A stretch of DNA of 64,000 bases from CAWDMN01 sp963803155 (GCA_963803155.1 CAWDMN010000039.1:1-64000); one strand, 5' to 3'; shown: positions 53,507 to 63,315, counted from the first letter of the stretch. Numbers and translations are program-made. Notes: generated from the sequence alone by a model not told the origin.

Positions 53507-54709
53507 GTGGCGCGATCATTTTGTACCCTACTGGGCAGACATTGGTGGCTTGGGGTATTTCTAGCCTTATTAGTAAACCTCGCTAATTGGAATGTGGCCA
53601 GCGCGGAGACTCCGCGGGCTGAAAAAGTTTCCGTCCCATCTCAGGTTTTCGTTTATGTGGGGACCTATACGCAGAAGGAGAGCAAAGGGATTTATTTGCT
53701 TCAGCTGGACACCCGGAACGGAAAGCTTACCCCGATTGGAGTTGCGGCGGAGGTGAAGAACCCCTCGTTCCTGGCCATTCATCCGGACCGCCGCCATCTC
53801 TATGCGGTGGGCGAGTTGGAGTCATTTAATGGGAAGCCCGCCGGAGCAGTCAGCGCCTTTCAGATCGATCCAAAAACCAGGAAATTGACCCTGCTCAACC
53901 AGCAGTCGTCCGTTGGTGGAGGGCCGTGTCATCTGAGTGTGGACAAAGAGGGGAAAAATGTATTGGTGGCCAATTATGGGGGAGGCAGCGTCGCCGTTTT
54001 GCCTATCCTGCCCGATGGCAAGCTTAAGGAAGCCAGCTCCTTCATTCAACATCAAGGCTCCAGTGTGAACCCGCAACGGCAAAAGGAACCGCACGCCCAC
54101 TCTATTAACCTGGATGCGTTCAACCGCTATGCCTTCGTCGCGGACTTGGGACTCGACAAAATTATGATTTACCAATTTGACAAGGCTGCCGGCAAGCTAA
54201 CACCGGGCAAGGTTCCATTTGCCGCGGTCAAGCCAGGAGCCGGACCGCGTCATTTCGCGTTTCATCCCCAGGGCAAATGGGCCTATGTCATTAATGAACT
54301 GGACTCCACCGTCATTGCTTTCCATTATCTGCCCGAGCGCGGACAACTGGAGACAATCCAAACCATTTCCACTCTTCCCATCGGGTTTACCGGAACAAAT
54401 TATCCGGCTGAGGTGCAGGTTCATCCTTCCGGAAAATTCCTCTACGGTTCCAATCGGGGGCATAACAGCCTGGCGATTTATTCCATCGATCCGTCCAATG
54501 GAAAACTGGCTTTGGTGGGACACGAATCGACCCGTGGCAAGAACCCGCGCAATTTTGGAATTGATCCTTCCGGCCGGTACCTGATTGCCGCCAACCAAGA
54601 CAGCAACAACCTGGTGCTTTACCAGATCGACGAGAAGACCGGCCGATTGACATTCCTCCAAGAGCTGACAATTTCCATGCCGGTCTGCGTGAAATTTCTT
54701 CCGCAATGA
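53507..54709 (+). CDS. exported lactonase-family seven-bladed propeller (YbhE-like)
   Basis: 400 aa from GTG 53507, chosen because AGGAGGAG ends seven bases upstream. Signal peptide: RHWWLGVFLALLVNLANWNV. The propeller has YVGTYTQKESKGIYLLQLD, VLVANYGGGSVAVLPI, HAHSINLDAFNRYAFVADLG, GPRHFAFHPQGKWAYVINEL, and RNFGIDPSGRYLIAANQDSN. The family includes 6-phosphogluconolactonases, but the export signal points to another lactone. An imperfect 31-bp inverted repeat follows (54732-54823). Confidence 0.88.
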   Translation: MARSFCTLLGRHWWLGVFLALLVNLANWNVASAETPRAEKVSVPSQVFVYVGTYTQKESKGIYLLQLDTRNGKLTPIGVAAEVKNPSFLAIHPDRRHLYAVGELESFNGKPAGAVSAFQIDPKTRKLTLLNQQSSVGGGPCHLSVDKEGKNVLVANYGGGSVAVLPILPDGKLKEASSFIQHQGSSVNPQRQKEPHAHSINLDAFNRYAFVADLGLDKIMIYQFDKAAGKLTPGKVPFAAVKPGAGPRHFAFHPQGKWAYVINELDSTVIAFHYLPERGQLETIQTISTLPIGFTGTNYPAEVQVHPSGKFLYGSNRGHNSLAIYSIDPSNGKLALVGHESTRGKNPRNFGIDPSGRYLIAANQDSNNLVLYQIDEKTGRLTFLQELTISMPVCVKFLPQ

Positions 54710-54731
54710 AGCCGCAGCGGAACGAAGAATA

Positions 54732-54823
54732 AACCACGAAGATCACGATGAACACGAAGAAAATAAATGTTATTGCTGATATGCCGTGACTTTTTCTTCA
54801 TGTTCTCAATAATCTTCGTGGTT
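54732..54823. terminator. imperfect 31-bp inverted repeat between convergent genes
   Basis: AACCACGAAGATCACGATGA (54732 onward) pairs with TCTTCGTGGTT and the sequence before it (54793-54823), about 25 of 31 positions matching. It lies between the lactonase and amidohydrolase stops. It can fold into one long stem for both strands, or it is a small intergenic repeat; similar CCACGAAGA-type strings are widespread in many genomes. Confidence 0.5.
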
Positions 54824-54846
54824 AAAGAAGAAGCCGATTTCGATGT

Positions 54847-56208
54847 TCAATCCCGTGGCGATTCCGGAATCTTCTTGTCCAGCGTGTAAAAAGCGCCATT
54901 CTTCCAAAGGAATCGCCCATTCACCATCGTGAAAGCGACATCCTCTCCACTTGCCGATAATACAAGTCTCTTCGCCGGATTTACAGAAGCCGGATCGGTG
55001 ACTTCAGACAAATTCACGGCAATCAAATCCGCTTGCTTCCCTTTTTCGATGGAGCCAATCAGGGGTGACAAGCCCAGCGATTCCGCACCGCCCAGAGTCG
55101 CCAGACGGAGCAATGAATCCGGCGTGAGGCCGAGCGCTTCCTCATCGTCCGGAAAACTGAGTCCTTCACTCCCGCTCCGGCCCATTTGTTGCGCCCGCAC
55201 CGCGCGCATCTCCTCAAACAGATCCAATGAATCATTGCTGGCGGAGCTATCCGTGCCAAGACCGATCCTCAAACCAAGCGTCCTGAGCCGGGGCAAATCC
55301 ATCACGCCCGTGTTCAGCTTGGCATTCGACTTGGGACAGTGGGCGATGGGAACTCCGCGCTTCGCCAGTATCCAGCCATCCTCCGGAGTCAAGTGGAGAC
55401 AATGCACCAGCTGAGTATGAGGCCCCAAGATCCCCAGGTCCTCCAAGTATCTGACGGTCGAACATCCCGGCGGCATCCAGCTGACTCCTTCTCTCCGGAA
55501 GTAATCTCCAATCGGGCCGGAACCATCTCGGAGAAACTGGCATTCCTCCATCGATTCCGCCGTATGAATCGAGAGAGGAAAATTTTCCGAAGAAGCATAA
55601 TTCGCCGCATTTTTGAATAGGATGGGGCTGACGGTATAAGGCGAATGAGGGGAGATTCCCAACCATAGACGCAAGCGGACCTCGGATGCCGCGCCGGCCA
55701 ACCGGGAATGGCGGGCTGCCATTCGGACCCGGAGCGAATGCATGGATTGATCGGCCTGCGCCGGGTCCTTCCCAAAGACCTCCTGGTACAGCACTCCTCG
55801 CAAGCCGCTCTGGATCAGGGCTTCCAAGGAATCCCCCGAATCCATGGAGTCCGCCACAGTGGTGATTCCCCCCCGGATGCATTCGGCGGCCCCCAACAAC
55901 GCGGACTGCCGCAATTCCTCCGGACTAAGCTGATGGTATTTCATTTGTACCACTCCCCGGATCCATTCCCAAAAAGGCCGGTCCTCAAAGGCGCCGTGCA
56001 ATACCGTCAACTCCAGATGAGCATGAACATTGACCAGCCCGGGCAACAGGACAGCTCCTTGATAATGTTGTGCCTCCTCCGCGGGATACTTGCTCATCAA
56101 CTCCTGACGGACGCCCCAATCCTCGATGCAGTTCCCTCTAATAAGGACAGCACCTTCCCTGAGCCATGGACTGGTAATGGGAATCAGCCAAGAGGCGGAA
56201 ATGATCAT
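54847..56208 (-). CDS. amidohydrolase/deaminase (MtaD/SAH-deaminase-like)
   Basis: 453 aa. Metal site HAH in GLVNVHAHLELTVLHG, then SIHTAESMEECQF, LVHCLHLTPEDGW, and GLGTDSSASNDSLDLFEEMR with the catalytic Asp. The N- and C-terminal small beta domain is present (ASWLIPITSPWLREGAVLI and NGRFLWKNGAFY). Members deaminate 5'-methylthioadenosine, S-adenosylhomocysteine, or other aminopurines. Substrate cannot be fixed from sequence. Start ATG 56208. Confidence 0.88.
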   Translation of the reverse strand: MIISASWLIPITSPWLREGAVLIRGNCIEDWGVRQELMSKYPAEEAQHYQGAVLLPGLVNVHAHLELTVLHGAFEDRPFWEWIRGVVQMKYHQLSPEELRQSALLGAAECIRGGITTVADSMDSGDSLEALIQSGLRGVLYQEVFGKDPAQADQSMHSLRVRMAARHSRLAGAASEVRLRLWLGISPHSPYTVSPILFKNAANYASSENFPLSIHTAESMEECQFLRDGSGPIGDYFRREGVSWMPPGCSTVRYLEDLGILGPHTQLVHCLHLTPEDGWILAKRGVPIAHCPKSNAKLNTGVMDLPRLRTLGLRIGLGTDSSASNDSLDLFEEMRAVRAQQMGRSGSEGLSFPDDEEALGLTPDSLLRLATLGGAESLGLSPLIGSIEKGKQADLIAVNLSEVTDPASVNPAKRLVLSASGEDVAFTMVNGRFLWKNGAFYTLDKKIPESPRD

Positions 56209-56609
56209 ATTAACCTCTTCAATTTCACATTCCCCGGGAAAGCCCTTGCGGCAGGGATTTCACTCGATTTCTACGGCTTTGCGACATCCAATCTTCGGTG
56301 CCCGGAGTTTTTTCCTGGTGATCGGGAATGTCTCACGGGCAGGTCCGCACCATGCGGAGTCCAGGTTTGGTCTCATCAGATTCCGCTGGTTCCAAGCCTT
56401 TATCAGTGCCACAATCATAATAGCAGAAAGCAATGAAAGGCTGGAAAGCCATTGAATTTTCAGCCCAGTCGGTTTATATTGGCACGGGCTCAAATGGCTT
56501 GAAGGGTGGATGTGTGCCTAAACTTTTTCTTCTCGCTGAACCTGTTCTTCCGTCGAAGTAAACCTCTGAAATTGATGTGCTTCGGGAAACCCCCTTCACA
56601 TGGTGAATC
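56209..56609. other. 401-base gap with a possible small membrane ORF
   Basis: A minus-strand frame at 56260-56493 would encode 77 aa with one hydrophobic helix (WLSSLSLLSAIMIVALIKAW). It starts with TTG, has no ribosome site and resembles nothing I know. I see no repeat. The rest of the gap has no feature I can support. Confidence 0.25.
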
Positions 56610-58199
56610 ATGGATCTGCTGGCGCAGGGCTTAATACATCAAATAAAGCGCTTCTTTGTCCCAACCGGACCCTACGGATATTTTTATGAGCATTCCCGCA
56701 ATGCTTATGTCCCCAATGCCTTCGACCTGATGATCCTGATCCCTTATTTCGCCATCCTAATTGTTTTGGCCCTTTTTGGACTCCATCGTTATCATCTGGT
56801 TTATCTTTACCTCAAGCATAAGAAACCGCTTCCTGCGCCAGAGCATTTTGCCGAACTTCCGCGAGTCACGATTCAGCTCCCCATTTACAACGAAATGTAC
56901 GTGGTGGAACGTTTGCTCCAGGCCGTCACCAGCATTGAATACCCCCGGGACCTGCTGGAAATCCAGGTCTTGGACGACTCCACCGATGAAACCCAAGCGG
57001 TGTCGCAACGCGGCGTGGAGAAATATAAAAGTCTGGGCTTCAACATTCATTACCTTCATCGCGAAAACAGGGAAGGATTCAAGGCCGGAGCTTTGGAAGA
57101 GGGATTGAAGAGCGCCCGGGGTGAATTTGTCGCCATCTTTGACGCCGATTTTGTCCCCAACCCGGATTTCCTATACAAAACCATTCATTACTTTACCAAT
57201 CCCCGGATTGCGGTGGTTCAGACTCGCTGGGGACACATCAACCGGGAATCCAACCAACTGACTCAGGCAGAGGCCATTATTCTGGACGGTCATTTCGTCC
57301 TGGAGCATGGCGCCCGTTTTCACACGGGGAAATTTTTCAACTTCAACGGGACGGCTGGGATCTGGCGGCGAACGGCTATTGCCGACGCGGGGGGATGGCA
57401 GCATGACACGTTGACCGAAGATACAGATTTGAGCTATCGCGCCCAGATGAAAGGCTGGCGCTTTATGTATCTTCCCAATGTAGTTTGTCCGGCGGAACTT
57501 CCCGTGGATGTCAATTCTTTCAAGACTCAACAATTCCGCTGGGCTAAAGGGCTGGTGCAGACGGCCATCAAGCTGCTGCCTTCCATCTTCATGTCGAAGC
57601 TTCCCTTGAAAATCAAGATGGAAGCCTTCTTCCACCTCGGCGCCAATTGCTCTTATCCGCTGATGGTGCTGTTCTCCCTGATTTTTTTGCCCGCGATGAT
57701 CGTCCGGTTTTATCAGGGGTGGTTCCAAATGCTTTATATCGATTTGCCGCTTTTCCTTTCCGCCACCCTCTCCGTTTCGATTTTTTATCTTGTTTCGCAG
57801 CGGGAGCTCTTTCCCGACACTTGGAAACGCTCTTTTCGATATCTGCCCTTTATCATGTCGGTGGGAATCGGACTTTCAGTCAGTAATTCCCGCGCCGTAT
57901 TCGAAGCCCTGATTGGGAAAAAGACCGCCTTCACACGCACCCCCAAATACGCCATCCAGACGGCCACGGGCCAGACCGGACAAAAATCCCTCTACCGTGG
58001 CAAATCCGGCTATACCCCATACCTGGAATTGGCCTTGGGTTTTTATTTTGTCCTGACGATTGTATATTCGTTGTTTAACCAAAATTACGCGACCGTCCCT
58101 TTTTTGTTTTTATTCGTAGACGGCTTCATTTACTTCGGCTTCATGTCGCTCTTCCAGCACCGCTTGGCCAAAATGGGAGGGCAGAAATCCCCTCATTAA
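56610..58199 (+). CDS. cellulose-synthase-like family 2 glycosyltransferase (membrane)
   Basis: 529 aa. An N-terminal helix (LMILIPYFAILIVLALFG) precedes the catalytic core: VTIQLPIYNEMYVVERLL, LDDSTDET, AIFDADFVPNPDF (DxD), TEDTDLSYRAQMKG, and the processive-type QQFRWAKGLVQT. At least four C-terminal helices follow (about 330-500). The D-D-D-QxxRW set is that of processive synthases such as cellulose or glucomannan synthase. No BcsB or PilZ gene is attached. Weak ribosome site at ATG 56610. Confidence 0.9.
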   Translation: MDLLAQGLIHQIKRFFVPTGPYGYFYEHSRNAYVPNAFDLMILIPYFAILIVLALFGLHRYHLVYLYLKHKKPLPAPEHFAELPRVTIQLPIYNEMYVVERLLQAVTSIEYPRDLLEIQVLDDSTDETQAVSQRGVEKYKSLGFNIHYLHRENREGFKAGALEEGLKSARGEFVAIFDADFVPNPDFLYKTIHYFTNPRIAVVQTRWGHINRESNQLTQAEAIILDGHFVLEHGARFHTGKFFNFNGTAGIWRRTAIADAGGWQHDTLTEDTDLSYRAQMKGWRFMYLPNVVCPAELPVDVNSFKTQQFRWAKGLVQTAIKLLPSIFMSKLPLKIKMEAFFHLGANCSYPLMVLFSLIFLPAMIVRFYQGWFQMLYIDLPLFLSATLSVSIFYLVSQRELFPDTWKRSFRYLPFIMSVGIGLSVSNSRAVFEALIGKKTAFTRTPKYAIQTATGQTGQKSLYRGKSGYTPYLELALGFYFVLTIVYSLFNQNYATVPFLFLFVDGFIYFGFMSLFQHRLAKMGGQKSPH

Positions 58200-58372
58200 G
58201 CACGACAATAATTTATTCCAACAGGTATGACGCAAAGCCGGAGGGAATCCTAAAAGGATCGCCGGACGGGCAGATCGGGAGGAATAGAGTGGAGCTTTAG
58301 GACATTTTGGATCTGCCGATTGATTAAAGATACTCAATTTAATTTCAGAATATTTTTGGAGGCAAGGATTTC

Positions 58373-58933
58373 ATGATTTCAGCAACAGAAATGCGAAGGG
58401 GAATGATCATCAAAAAGGACAATGAGCTTTTCAGTGTCCATGCCATGGCACACCGGACTCCCGGCAATTTGCGCGGCTTCGTGCAGGCCAAGTTGCGCAA
58501 CCTGCGAAACGGCTCCATGAATGACTGCCGCTTTCGTTCCGTGGACACCGTGGAGAGAGTGGTTCTGGACCAGCAAGAGATGGAATACCTATACAAAGAC
58601 GGCACTGAATACTGTTTCATGAACACGGAGACTTATGAACAGATCCATCTTTCGGAAGAGATGCTGGGAGAAGATGTCAATTACCTGATTCCCAACATCA
58701 AGATCAAGGTGGATTTCTACGAAAATTCCCCCATCGGCATCGAGATCCCGCTCACCGTGGACATGACGGTGGTGGAAACCGAGCCTAGTTTAAAGGGGGC
58801 CACCGTATCCAATGTGGGCAAGCCCGCCAAGCTGGAAACCGGCCTCGTAGTGCAGGTTCCATCTTTCATCGAACAGGGCGAGAAAATCCGGATCGACACC
58901 GGAGAAGGTAAGTATCTGGAGCGAGTCCGCTGA
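58373..58933 (+). CDS. efp: elongation factor P
   Basis: 186 aa, three-domain EF-P that rescues ribosomes stalled at polyproline. KOW-like N domain ISATEMRRGMIIKKDNELFS, OB domains with NYLIPNIKIKVDFYENSP and the closing GEKIRIDTGEGKYLERVR. The tip loop that carries the modified residue reads HRTPGNLRGF; by alignment with the PGKGQAF loop of E. coli the modified position is Asn32, neither the Lys modified by EpmAB nor the Arg modified by EarP. A 9-bp terminator follows its stop. Confidence 0.96.
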   Translation: MISATEMRRGMIIKKDNELFSVHAMAHRTPGNLRGFVQAKLRNLRNGSMNDCRFRSVDTVERVVLDQQEMEYLYKDGTEYCFMNTETYEQIHLSEEMLGEDVNYLIPNIKIKVDFYENSPIGIEIPLTVDMTVVETEPSLKGATVSNVGKPAKLETGLVVQVPSFIEQGEKIRIDTGEGKYLERVR

Positions 58934-58940
58934 GCTTTCC

Positions 58941-58968
58941 AAAAGGCGCCTTCAATGGCGCGCCTTTT
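58941..58968. terminator. bidirectional terminator between efp and the RluA gene
   Basis: AAAAGGCGC (58941-58949) pairs with GCGCCTTTT (58960-58968) around a ten-base loop. Flanking A and T runs give a U-tail in both directions (TTTTGATTTCT on the plus strand). The stop codon of the minus-strand pseudouridine synthase lies in the loop, so one stem serves both convergent genes. Confidence 0.85.
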
Positions 58969-59716
58969 GATTTCTGGCTCCTTCAAGGGGCTTCTTCTCC
59001 GGAAGCCCCCCTTTTTTTATTAAGGCAAGAAAAGAAGATGGCGGGGGAGATTGAAACTCCATCGGCTCCCCCGTGCGCGGATGCTTGAACTTGAGTTTAA
59101 CAGCATGCAGGGCCAGCCGATGAAGGGAGCTGGTCTGGCCGCCATAAGCCTTGTCGCCGACGATCGGATGCCCCTGTTCCGCGAGATGGACTCGAATCTG
59201 GTGCTTTCGGCCAGTCTCCAAATTCAACTCTGCCAGCGTAAAATGCGCGGATGATTTCAAAACCTTTCCATGGGTGACCGCTAATTTTCCTTTTTTGGAA
59301 TCATGCGTGGAATAGCACCGGTGGATGGAATTCTCCGCCAGCAGGGATTGAATGGTGAATTGCTTCTGCTTGATTTGCCCCTCCGTCACGGCCAGATAAG
59401 TCCGTCCCGCCACATGCTCTTTGAACTGCTGCTGAAGGTTGAATTTGGCGGACTCCTGCTTGGCAAATACCAGCAGGCCTGAGGCCTCGCGGTCCAGCCG
59501 GTGAACGATGAAGATCTTTTCCGGAGGGCGATGGCTTTTCACATGCTCATAAAGCCGGGCATACACAGTCTGATGTTTCTCGCTCTGGCTGGCAATCGTC
59601 AAAAGGCCGGAAGGCTTCTCCACCACGAGGATATCTTCATCTTCAAATAAAACCGTGATATGGGTTGGAGCATGAGAACGACGCGGGCGGCCGGATTTGG
59701 AATGTTTTGATTTCAA
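58952..59716 (-). CDS. RluA-family pseudouridine synthase
   Basis: 254 aa, TTG start at 59716 with AAGGTGGTG upstream. Catalytic Asp lies in HRLDREASGLLVFAK, with later landmarks GRTYLAVTEG, ETGRKHQIRVHLAEQGHPIVGD, and YGG. Isomerises uridines in 23S rRNA or tRNA. Which member (RluA, C or D) cannot be told; an S4 domain is absent from the N-terminus, arguing for the RluA/TruC side. Shares a terminator with efp. Confidence 0.93.
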   Translation of the reverse strand: MKSKHSKSGRPRRSHAPTHITVLFEDEDILVVEKPSGLLTIASQSEKHQTVYARLYEHVKSHRPPEKIFIVHRLDREASGLLVFAKQESAKFNLQQQFKEHVAGRTYLAVTEGQIKQKQFTIQSLLAENSIHRCYSTHDSKKGKLAVTHGKVLKSSAHFTLAELNLETGRKHQIRVHLAEQGHPIVGDKAYGGQTSSLHRLALHAVKLKFKHPRTGEPMEFQSPPPSSFLALIKKGGLPEKKPLEGARNQKARH

Positions 59717-59744
59717 CAGGCACCACCTTTGAGATGTCTTTCAA

Positions 59745-61028
59745 TCACCTTTCCCCCATCTTCGTATAATAATCCGCGAGAGCGATGACTTTGTTTTGCC
59801 TTCTCGATTGTTCAGCGGCAAAAACCAAGGCATGGCTTCGCAATGCTTCCCGCGCATCCACGGCCACTCGAGATTCAGATCGATTAAGGATCGCCGAGAG
59901 CCATTCCCCCACAACAATCTTGTCTTCCGGGTGATAGGAGGCGGGATGTTCCACCTTGTGCTCTTCAACCTCGGATCGCGAAAACTGTTTGAAGGTGATG
60001 CGGCCAGCCGCTTCATCATAGAGCAATTCCCCCCTGGTCCCTTGTAGTCTAGTTCTTCGCCCATTGGTAAAGGAATAACCCGTGAGAGTGCAGGTAGCCG
60101 TAATTCCATTTTCAAATTCCAACAAGACCACCTGGTGATCCACCACATTATTGCCTGCATGCCAAACGCAGGCGCCCCAACTTCCCCGCCGAACTGCTTC
60201 TAGATGGGCTTCGCGGGAATGTACAGGCGAGACATCTCTGGCGGGCCAGTCCTCCAAATCAGTTTCCACATAAAGCCGCAAAGCAGAATAAGGGCATTCC
60301 TTCGTAATTGAGCAATCATCCAGACAACGCGTACCACTTCCCGGAGGGGCTTGGTCCGGCTGGAAAAATGAGAGGGCGCCGAATGAGGAGACATGGCGGC
60401 AGTCCCCATCCGCCAACCAGTGAATAAAATCCAGGTCATGACAACACTTGTGCAGAAGCAGGAAAGTATTGCTTTCGTGGCGCGCCCAGCGTCCCCGAAC
60501 GTAATTATGGACAAAGCGGAAATGCCCGACGGCCTCCATGTGCTCGATGTGAATCAATCGTCCCAACCGTCCATCTAATGCAATTTTTTTAACCATGCGA
60601 AAGGCATCGCTATATCGCAAGGTATGGCACACCGAAACGATGGCTTCGGAATCTCTCTGAGCCTTGGCGATCTCGAGACAATCTTCAAAAGTGTCCGCCA
60701 TCGGCTTTTCCAGCAAAAGGTGAAGTTTCCGGCGGAGACAGGCCAAGGCGGGTCCAGTGTGCCGATTGTCCATCGTGGCGATAATGGCCGCATCGCATTC
60801 CATTTCACTGTTGGCAAACTCTTCCCATCCGGAAAATGTCGCCGCTTCAGGTAATCCATGTTCGCGCGCGAATTGGGCGCGTCGTTCCGGATTGGGTTCA
60901 GCTACCGCCACAATCCGGGCTGCCGGAGCGAAATATGCCAATTGCCGGGCCAAATGAGAGCCGCGCGTTCCCGCACCGATCACTGCCACTCCGAGAGGGT
61001 TTTGAGAAGATTCAAACATCCGGTTCAT
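59745..61028 (-). CDS. Gfo/Idh/MocA-family oxidoreductase (cytoplasmic)
   Basis: 427 aa from ATG 61028. Rossmann motif VAVIGAGTRGSHLARQLAY, the EKP motif LLLEKPMADTFEDCLEIAK and a catalytic His region (VCHTLRYSDAF). No export signal, unlike the copy at 22160. The C-terminus carries a GTRGELLYDEAAG segment. Substrate probably a sugar or inositol derivative. It follows the PIG-L gene on the same strand, 258 bases away, and the two may act on one amino sugar. Confidence 0.9.
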   Translation of the reverse strand: MNRMFESSQNPLGVAVIGAGTRGSHLARQLAYFAPAARIVAVAEPNPERRAQFAREHGLPEAATFSGWEEFANSEMECDAAIIATMDNRHTGPALACLRRKLHLLLEKPMADTFEDCLEIAKAQRDSEAIVSVCHTLRYSDAFRMVKKIALDGRLGRLIHIEHMEAVGHFRFVHNYVRGRWARHESNTFLLLHKCCHDLDFIHWLADGDCRHVSSFGALSFFQPDQAPPGSGTRCLDDCSITKECPYSALRLYVETDLEDWPARDVSPVHSREAHLEAVRRGSWGACVWHAGNNVVDHQVVLLEFENGITATCTLTGYSFTNGRRTRLQGTRGELLYDEAAGRITFKQFSRSEVEEHKVEHPASYHPEDKIVVGEWLSAILNRSESRVAVDAREALRSHALVFAAEQSRRQNKVIALADYYTKMGER

Positions 61029-61286
61029 GTTATTTCCCAGCAGGTCTTCTTTGAACACTGTCTGTTTTTAACTGCTCCAGCTATAAAAGGAATGTATTTG
61101 CCCGGCGCCGCAATGATCATGGGAAGCCACGGTGAGCGATTCCCAGCGAGCCGTGGGCTTTTAACATGGTTGCTAAGTTCCACGCCTCGCAAAAAACGCT
61201 CAGCGTGGCTACCCGATTCTGGAAAAATGATTTGCCTTTGATCTGCAATGGACCATGGAGAAATTTCCCGCATGGTTCCACATGGA

Positions 61287-62033
61287 TTAAAAAAATCCCA
61301 ATTCGAATATTTCCGCAAAAGGGGCCCGGATGTTCAGCTCCGCGGCAATTTGCCGATTCACCCGCAAGATCCTTTCATCGAAGCCATGGCCTCGGCTGTT
61401 CAGATTACGTTGATGCTGTGACTGGTGAAATCGGAGCAGTTCGCCTTTCCAAGCCGATTCTTCAGCATCGAAAGCGGTATAGAGATCCTGTCGCATCGTA
61501 ATAGTCTTCGGATCCCGATTCAAAATTGCTATCGCGGACAGTTTTTCTTCCTGAAGAATCTGGCGAAGGAAGGCATAAGTCCGCTGATGTCCCAGGTTGG
61601 TATCATTTCCATGCGGCAAAAACATGAATTGAGGACATTTTTTCATTAGATAGCTGCGCATCGTTTTCAAATTATCGGAAGTGTCGGCCAGATGCCCTTG
61701 ATCATCTTCATTCAGGCATAAAAAACTCAATCCACTCTCCGGCAAACCGAAAAACCGACAGCTGGCGCGTTGTTCCTTTTCCCTTAGCCAGCCTTTGGCT
61801 TCAGCGGTCCAGGCCCCGTCAAAGCCATCTTCCACGCCACTGGCGCCGGAAGTCAGAACCGCCACATCGATGTCGTTTCCGTTCTTCTGGAAAAAACGCA
61901 TCGCAATTCCGATGGCATCAAAGTCATCCGGATGCGGGGCCAGGACAGACACGCGCAAGGATGCGGGAATAGCGAGGGATTTCAGCGACAGAGGGCGGCG
62001 TCCTTCAAAAAGAGTCTGGAGTTCCAAATTCAT
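61287..62033 (-). CDS. PIG-L/LmbE-family deacetylase
   Basis: 248 aa. The zinc motif is VLAPHPDDFDAIGI (PHPDD, with the later His in LPHGNDTNLGHQRTYAFLRQ). Such enzymes remove acetyl groups from N-acetylglucosaminyl lipids or glycosides. No signal peptide. Start ATG 62033; no clear ribosome site. About 517 bases upstream contain no gene; a half of the family C end (GGGTGCAATTAAAAGTG) lies at 62237. Confidence 0.9.
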   Translation of the reverse strand: MNLELQTLFEGRRPLSLKSLAIPASLRVSVLAPHPDDFDAIGIAMRFFQKNGNDIDVAVLTSGASGVEDGFDGAWTAEAKGWLREKEQRASCRFFGLPESGLSFLCLNEDDQGHLADTSDNLKTMRSYLMKKCPQFMFLPHGNDTNLGHQRTYAFLRQILQEEKLSAIAILNRDPKTITMRQDLYTAFDAEESAWKGELLRFHQSQHQRNLNSRGHGFDERILRVNRQIAAELNIRAPFAEIFELGFF

Positions 62034-62550
62034 GGATTTATGATTTGCTCTCGATTCTATCTCTATGTTCTAAATGCCGCGGTTGAGTCACCCGCCGGAT
62101 CTTGTCCTGGCCAGATTTTCAGCAACTCCAAAAAGATCGCTGCATATGGGCAAGAGCGTCGTCCTTGGACATAAAGCCGCATTTAGCCGATCCGATTGTC
62201 ACGTCAAAGAGGCCAACTGTCAAGCCACTCCCGTGAATTGGGTGCAATTAAAAGTGAGAGGAATTACCCAAACTCAGTATTTCCACATGTCCTGCCGCCG
62301 CCGCTCAATTGTGAAAACGGCTCCGCGCCGCTGCACTCCAAAATGACGATTCCAATTTTATTTTCCGGTCATTCTCCGCGCCTCTGCGTCTCCGCGCGAG
62401 ATTTTTCCAGCTTGCTAATAGGCAGAAATTTGGAAAAATGCTGGATTGTTTCTTGCCCCCTCAAATTGCCCATGGTAATGTTCAACCTCATCATGACACA
62501 TGCTCGTGTGTACATGAAATAGTCGTTCAGTTTCGGATTCGAATATTCAA

Positions 62551-63315
62551 GTGACTCTGCCTCATTGGATTCTCATCTTCGGAGCCTCGGCCCTGGCCGG
62601 CATGATCAATTCGGTTGCCGGCGGCGGCACTCTGGTGACTTTTCCCACCTTGGTCTGGCTGGGACAACCTCCCATTATTGCCAATGCCACGAATACCGCG
62701 GCCCTCTGGCCAGGGTCGCTCGGCAGTCTTTGGGGCTATCGACAGGACTTGAAGTATCTCCATAAAAAATTGTACATCTTGGTTATTCCCAGTTTTATCG
62801 GCGGGGTTGCCGGTGCCATCCTGCTGGAACTCACGCCACCCGGCCTCTTTTCGAAGCTGGTGCCGTACCTGATTCTCTTTGCCACGCTGCTGTTTGCTTT
62901 CCAGGGCGCGGTTCAACGTTGGCTCAAGTTACACGAAATTCACCGCCACGCCATCACCACCCGCTGGCTGGCGGGCGCGTGCTTATTTCAATTCGGCGTG
63001 GCACTCTATGGCGGCTATTTCGGCGCGGGCATTGGCATCCTCATGCTCGCGGCGCTCAGCCTGCTGGGTTTGACCGACATTCATCAGATGAACGGTCTGA
63101 AGAATCTTCTGGCCATGTGCATCAATGCGGTCGCGGCCTTTTATTTTATGGCAATTGGGTTGGTGGAATGGAAGATTGCCGCTGTTATGGCGGTGGGAGC
63201 CATTTCCAGCGGATACGGAGGCGCCGGATTAGCCCGCCGGCTGGGCCCCGTTGTTGTGCGGCGCATCGTGATCGGAATAGGCCTCACCATGGCATTTTCG
63301 CTATTCTTCAAATAA
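62551..63315 (+). CDS. sulfite exporter TauE/SafE family membrane protein
   Basis: 254 aa from GTG 62551. About eight hydrophobic helices in two halves. The opening GAGSALAGMINSVAGGGTLV-like loop (here GASALAGMINSVAGGGTL) and the second half's FGVALYGGYFGAGIGILMLA are the paired family motifs. Members export sulphite, sulphoacetate or other organosulphonates; several are of unknown cargo. No strong ribosome site. It reads toward the prolyl oligopeptidase gene, 84 bases downstream. Confidence 0.9.
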   Translation: MTLPHWILIFGASALAGMINSVAGGGTLVTFPTLVWLGQPPIIANATNTAALWPGSLGSLWGYRQDLKYLHKKLYILVIPSFIGGVAGAILLELTPPGLFSKLVPYLILFATLLFAFQGAVQRWLKLHEIHRHAITTRWLAGACLFQFGVALYGGYFGAGIGILMLAALSLLGLTDIHQMNGLKNLLAMCINAVAAFYFMAIGLVEWKIAAVMAVGAISSGYGGAGLARRLGPVVVRRIVIGIGLTMAFSLFFK

